This document shows, piece after piece, positions 14,491 to 16,447 of a DNA stretch of 16,447 nt (its first letter is position 1; each line of letters opens with the position of its first letter). The translations under genes and the position numbers were made by a program. Location of the stretch: NCBI GenBank assembly GCA_030646655.1, contig JAUSLB010000025.1:1-16447 (forward strand). Reading direction: 5' to 3'. This DNA comes from Deltaproteobacteria bacterium. Lineage in GTDB: Bacteria; Desulfobacterota; GWC2-55-46. The notes below the pieces were generated by a model. The model was not told where the DNA came from, searched no databases, and was given only the letters and a program-made list of their open reading frames with translations.

Positions 14491-14544
14491 TTGACGGTCA
14501 CGCTTACTGGTATATACTTTTTAGTATATGTGAAAAAAACCAGT
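14491..14544 (+). promoter_or_regulatory. Putative promoter overlapping a long imperfect palindrome
   Basis: TTGACG (14491-14496), a 16-base spacer and TATACT (14513-14518) form a plausible promoter for the secreted protein gene at 14562. The -10 lies inside an inverted repeat: 14506-14510 pairs with 14540-14544, and 14512-14517 with 14524-14529. A 6-base loop and a bulge on the 3' side complete it. The palindrome could be an operator or an mRNA leader structure. Confidence 0.45.
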
Positions 14545-14561
14545 TAAAGGGGGGCGATGAA

Positions 14562-15086
14562 ATGAAAAAAAACAGGTTCGTCCAATTGGCGCTCGCTTTG
14601 GGCTTGGTCTTTGCAACGGGCGCTCCAGCCTTCTCAGCCCGCGAGGGTAAAGACATCAGTAAATTCAAAGAACAGCTTCAGAAGGAAGCGAATGTATCGA
14701 GTCAGGACGCCGCGGCTATCGAGCCGGAGCTCCGCGAGTATACCCAGCGTAACGGCGACCCCAAACAGTTGAGCGAGGTGGCGAAGACGGCCGTCCAGAA
14801 TAACTGCACGGGCAACTGCTTAGGCGAGACCTTGAGGGCCATGAACAGCGCAATGGCAAAGGGGCTTTCCGACCGCGACGCGCAGAGCCTCGTAAGTCAG
14901 GCCTTAAGGGAGCAGGTGCAGGCGCGGAATCAGGGGATAATAACCGAACAGGAGCTCGGAAGCCGCGTGCGCGCGAGGGTCGATGAGCAGTTAGGCATGG
15001 CCCCAGGTTCTCCCATAGGCCCGGCCCCTGCCGCACCCGAAGCGCCAGGCGGCATGCCCGGAGGGACTTCAGGCGGCGGGAGATAA
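14562..15086 (+). CDS. Small secreted protein, 174 aa, unknown function
   Basis: A clear Sec signal peptide covers residues 1-26 (MKKNRF, hydrophobic core, cleavage after APAFSA), so the product should be periplasmic or secreted, with no lipobox. The mature part is hydrophilic and probably helical (residues 30-145), with the only cysteines in NNCTGNCLGE (about 80-89), spaced CX3C. The last 25 or so residues are rich in Gly, Pro and Ala. I do not recognise the family. The start is set by the G-rich SD (ggggg, about 14549-14554) and the signal peptide; longer readings of the frame have no signal and are unlikely. It has its own putative promoter and the terminator at 15103-15136 just after it. 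Confidence 0.8.
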   Translation: MKKNRFVQLALALGLVFATGAPAFSAREGKDISKFKEQLQKEANVSSQDAAAIEPELREYTQRNGDPKQLSEVAKTAVQNNCTGNCLGETLRAMNSAMAKGLSDRDAQSLVSQALREQVQARNQGIITEQELGSRVRARVDEQLGMAPGSPIGPAPAAPEAPGGMPGGTSGGGR

Positions 15087-15102
15087 TCAGGATAATACAT
15101 TT

Positions 15103-15140
15103 AAAAGCAGGGACGTCGGATACCGTCCCTGCTTTTTTTT
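15103..15140. terminator. Bidirectional intrinsic terminator between convergent genes
   Basis: A 13-bp perfect stem (15103-15115 with 15124-15136) has an 8-base loop. It has an A run on the left and a T run to 15140 on the right, so it can end transcripts from both sides. It follows the secreted protein gene on the plus strand and the MFS gene on the minus strand; the MFS stop codon (15139-15141) overlaps the T run. Confidence 0.92.
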
Positions 15141-16447
15141 AGCCCTCTCCTGACTCGTACCTCCTCTGCGCCTTCCTTATCCGCCCCCTGTTCACCCAGA
15201 TAAGCGCGCCGAAGAGGAATACTATAATAGAGCCTATCCTGATAGCCGTCTGCGGCCCGAGCCGCTCAGCGAGGAGGCCTGCCTCGAGGCTCCCGAAAGG
15301 CGAAAGCCCCAGGAACATCAGCACATACAGGCTCATTACGCGCCCCCTGATGCTGTCCTCCACCATCCTCTGTATCGTCGTATTGATCATCGAGAACTGT
15401 AAAAGCAGGCCGAGCCCGGCGAGGAATAAGAGGAACAAGGCCAAAGGCAGGCTCAGGGTGAATGTGAAGAGCAATAGCGAAGCGGAAAAGAGCGCGTTGC
15501 CTCCGAGTATGAACCAGACAGGGCTTACGCGCCCCGAAGCGGCCGATACGATCACGGTAGCGGTGAGCGCCCCGAGCCCTGTTGCGGCGTAGAGGTGGCC
15601 GAGGCCGGTTGCGCCAAGCCCGAATATATCCCTTGCCACCACAGGCATTATGGCCGAGAAAGACCAGCCGAATACCGATGTTACTGCCGTAAATACGAGC
15701 AGCGTCCTTATTACGGGGTGCCTGAAGGAGTACGCTATGCCCTCCCTTATCGCGGATGACGCGGGGCCGTGCGCCGGATGGAGCGCCGAGGTCGCCTTTA
15801 TGAAAAACAGCGCGGCTATGACAGCTATGTAAGAAACCCCGTTTGCAAGAAAAGCCCCGCCGGTGCCTGCGGCGGTTATAAGAAGGCCCGCGATGGAAGG
15901 GCCTACAACGCGCGCGCCGTTGAAGATCGCGGAATTGAGCGCTATAGCGGACCCGAGCGCCTCCTTGTCGACCATCTCTATGACGAAGGCCTGGCGCGCC
16001 GGGGCGTCGATCGCGTTAACTGCCCCGAGGAGGAATGAGAGTACCATTATCTCCGGTATATTGATGATGCCGGAAACGGTCAAGGCCCCGAGTATAATCG
16101 CCAGAGCCATTGAGGCGCTCTGGGTAAACAGGAGCACCCTCCTTTTCGAGAACCTATCGACTATCACCCCTCCAAAGAGCGTAAAAAGGAGCATCGGGAG
16201 GGTGGAGACGGCCGCAACGAGCCCGACCATGAACGCGCTCCCGGTCATCTGGAGGACAAGCCACCCCTGCGCCACAGCCTGCATCCAAGTGCCTACCAGG
16301 GAGATGAACTGGCCTGTAAAATACAGCTGGTAGTTCCTTATCTTAAGAGCCGGGAAAGCGGATGAGAGCGCCCTTGCCCAGCCGGGGCTCTCGCCAACGC
16401 TTATCTCAGGGCTTTCGTCTATTATATGTTTTTCCTCAGGCTCGAGC
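15139..16447 (-). CDS. MFS transporter, probable efflux protein (5' end beyond the window)
   Basis: The frame is open from the stop at 15139-15141 to the right edge, giving at least 435 aa. It is a major facilitator exporter of the EntS/MFS_3 type. The N-terminal part reads ALKIRNYQLYFTGQFISLVG followed by TWMQAVAQGWLVLQ (TM1). Next comes LFGGVIVDRFSKRRVLL, the GxxxDRxxxR-like motif A between TM2 and TM3. Residues ALNSAIFNGARVVGPSIAGL fit TM5, and about ten further hydrophobic segments follow. The first Met in the window (16284) lies inside TM1 and would remove the conserved start, and no in-frame ATG, GTG or TTG lies between it and the edge. The true start is therefore outside. The about 20 visible residues before the core are acidic (ESPEISVGESP). 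The substrate is unknown; relatives export siderophores or drugs. Confidence 0.9.
   Translation of the reverse strand, partial: LEPEEKHIIDESPEISVGESPGWARALSSAFPALKIRNYQLYFTGQFISLVGTWMQAVAQGWLVLQMTGSAFMVGLVAAVSTLPMLLFTLFGGVIVDRFSKRRVLLFTQSASMALAIILGALTVSGIINIPEIMVLSFLLGAVNAIDAPARQAFVIEMVDKEALGSAIALNSAIFNGARVVGPSIAGLLITAAGTGGAFLANGVSYIAVIAALFFIKATSALHPAHGPASSAIREGIAYSFRHPVIRTLLVFTAVTSVFGWSFSAIMPVVARDIFGLGATGLGHLYAATGLGALTATVIVSAASGRVSPVWFILGGNALFSASLLLFTFTLSLPLALFLLFLAGLGLLLQFSMINTTIQRMVEDSIRGRVMSLYVLMFLGLSPFGSLEAGLLAERLGPQTAIRIGSIIVFLFGALIWVNRGRIRKAQRRYESGEG

Noticed and set aside
16282..16284. Met at 16284 as start of the MFS gene
   Set aside because: The frame continues to the edge with conserved MFS residues before this Met, which lies in TM1.

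Overview
This is a bacterial chromosomal window with dense, mostly housekeeping coding. Heavy use of AGG (Arg) and ATA (Ile) codons, CIRCE-controlled groESL, a cobalamin-type radical SAM protein and a probable selenocysteine gene suggest an anaerobic, Deltaproteobacteria (Desulfobacterota)- or Nitrospirota-like lineage. That placement is inferred from gene style, not computed. No rRNA, tRNA, CRISPR array, transposase or prophage gene is visible.

Left part, minus strand (1-4452). Reading leftward come groES-groEL, an intergenic block packed with stem-loops, an endonuclease III-type glycosylase (nth), a small glutaredoxin-like gene, and a lipoprotein gene whose 3' end runs into a repeat at the window edge. 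groESL has a perfect CIRCE operator, a strong sigma70-type promoter and an intrinsic terminator. The glutaredoxin-like gene (605-829) is the most interesting object here. It is invisible to ordinary ORF calling because it has two in-frame UGA codons, one at the glutaredoxin active-site Cys position and one as the third-last codon. The second is followed at SECIS distance by a hairpin whose tip matches, from memory, that of the E. coli fdhF SECIS.

Middle, plus strand (4543-11511). A promoter drives an unrecognised helical protein of 189 aa. It is followed by a divergent but complete UvrA. A second strong promoter drives a B12-binding-type radical SAM protein and a MltD-like lytic transglycosylase, probably co-transcribed and closed by a terminator.

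Right part, plus strand (11512-15138). A 350-base intergenic stretch rich in nested hairpins precedes moeA (molybdenum cofactor insertion). Then come mtnA (methionine salvage), a tiny membrane protein 6 bases downstream, and a small secreted protein with its own putative promoter. A bidirectional terminator separates these from a convergent MFS exporter gene that is still open at the right edge.

Two non-coding themes stand out. Arrays of short, non-identical stem-loops occur in two separate intergenic regions. Nearly the same terminator hairpin, loop included, is used after both groEL and mltD.
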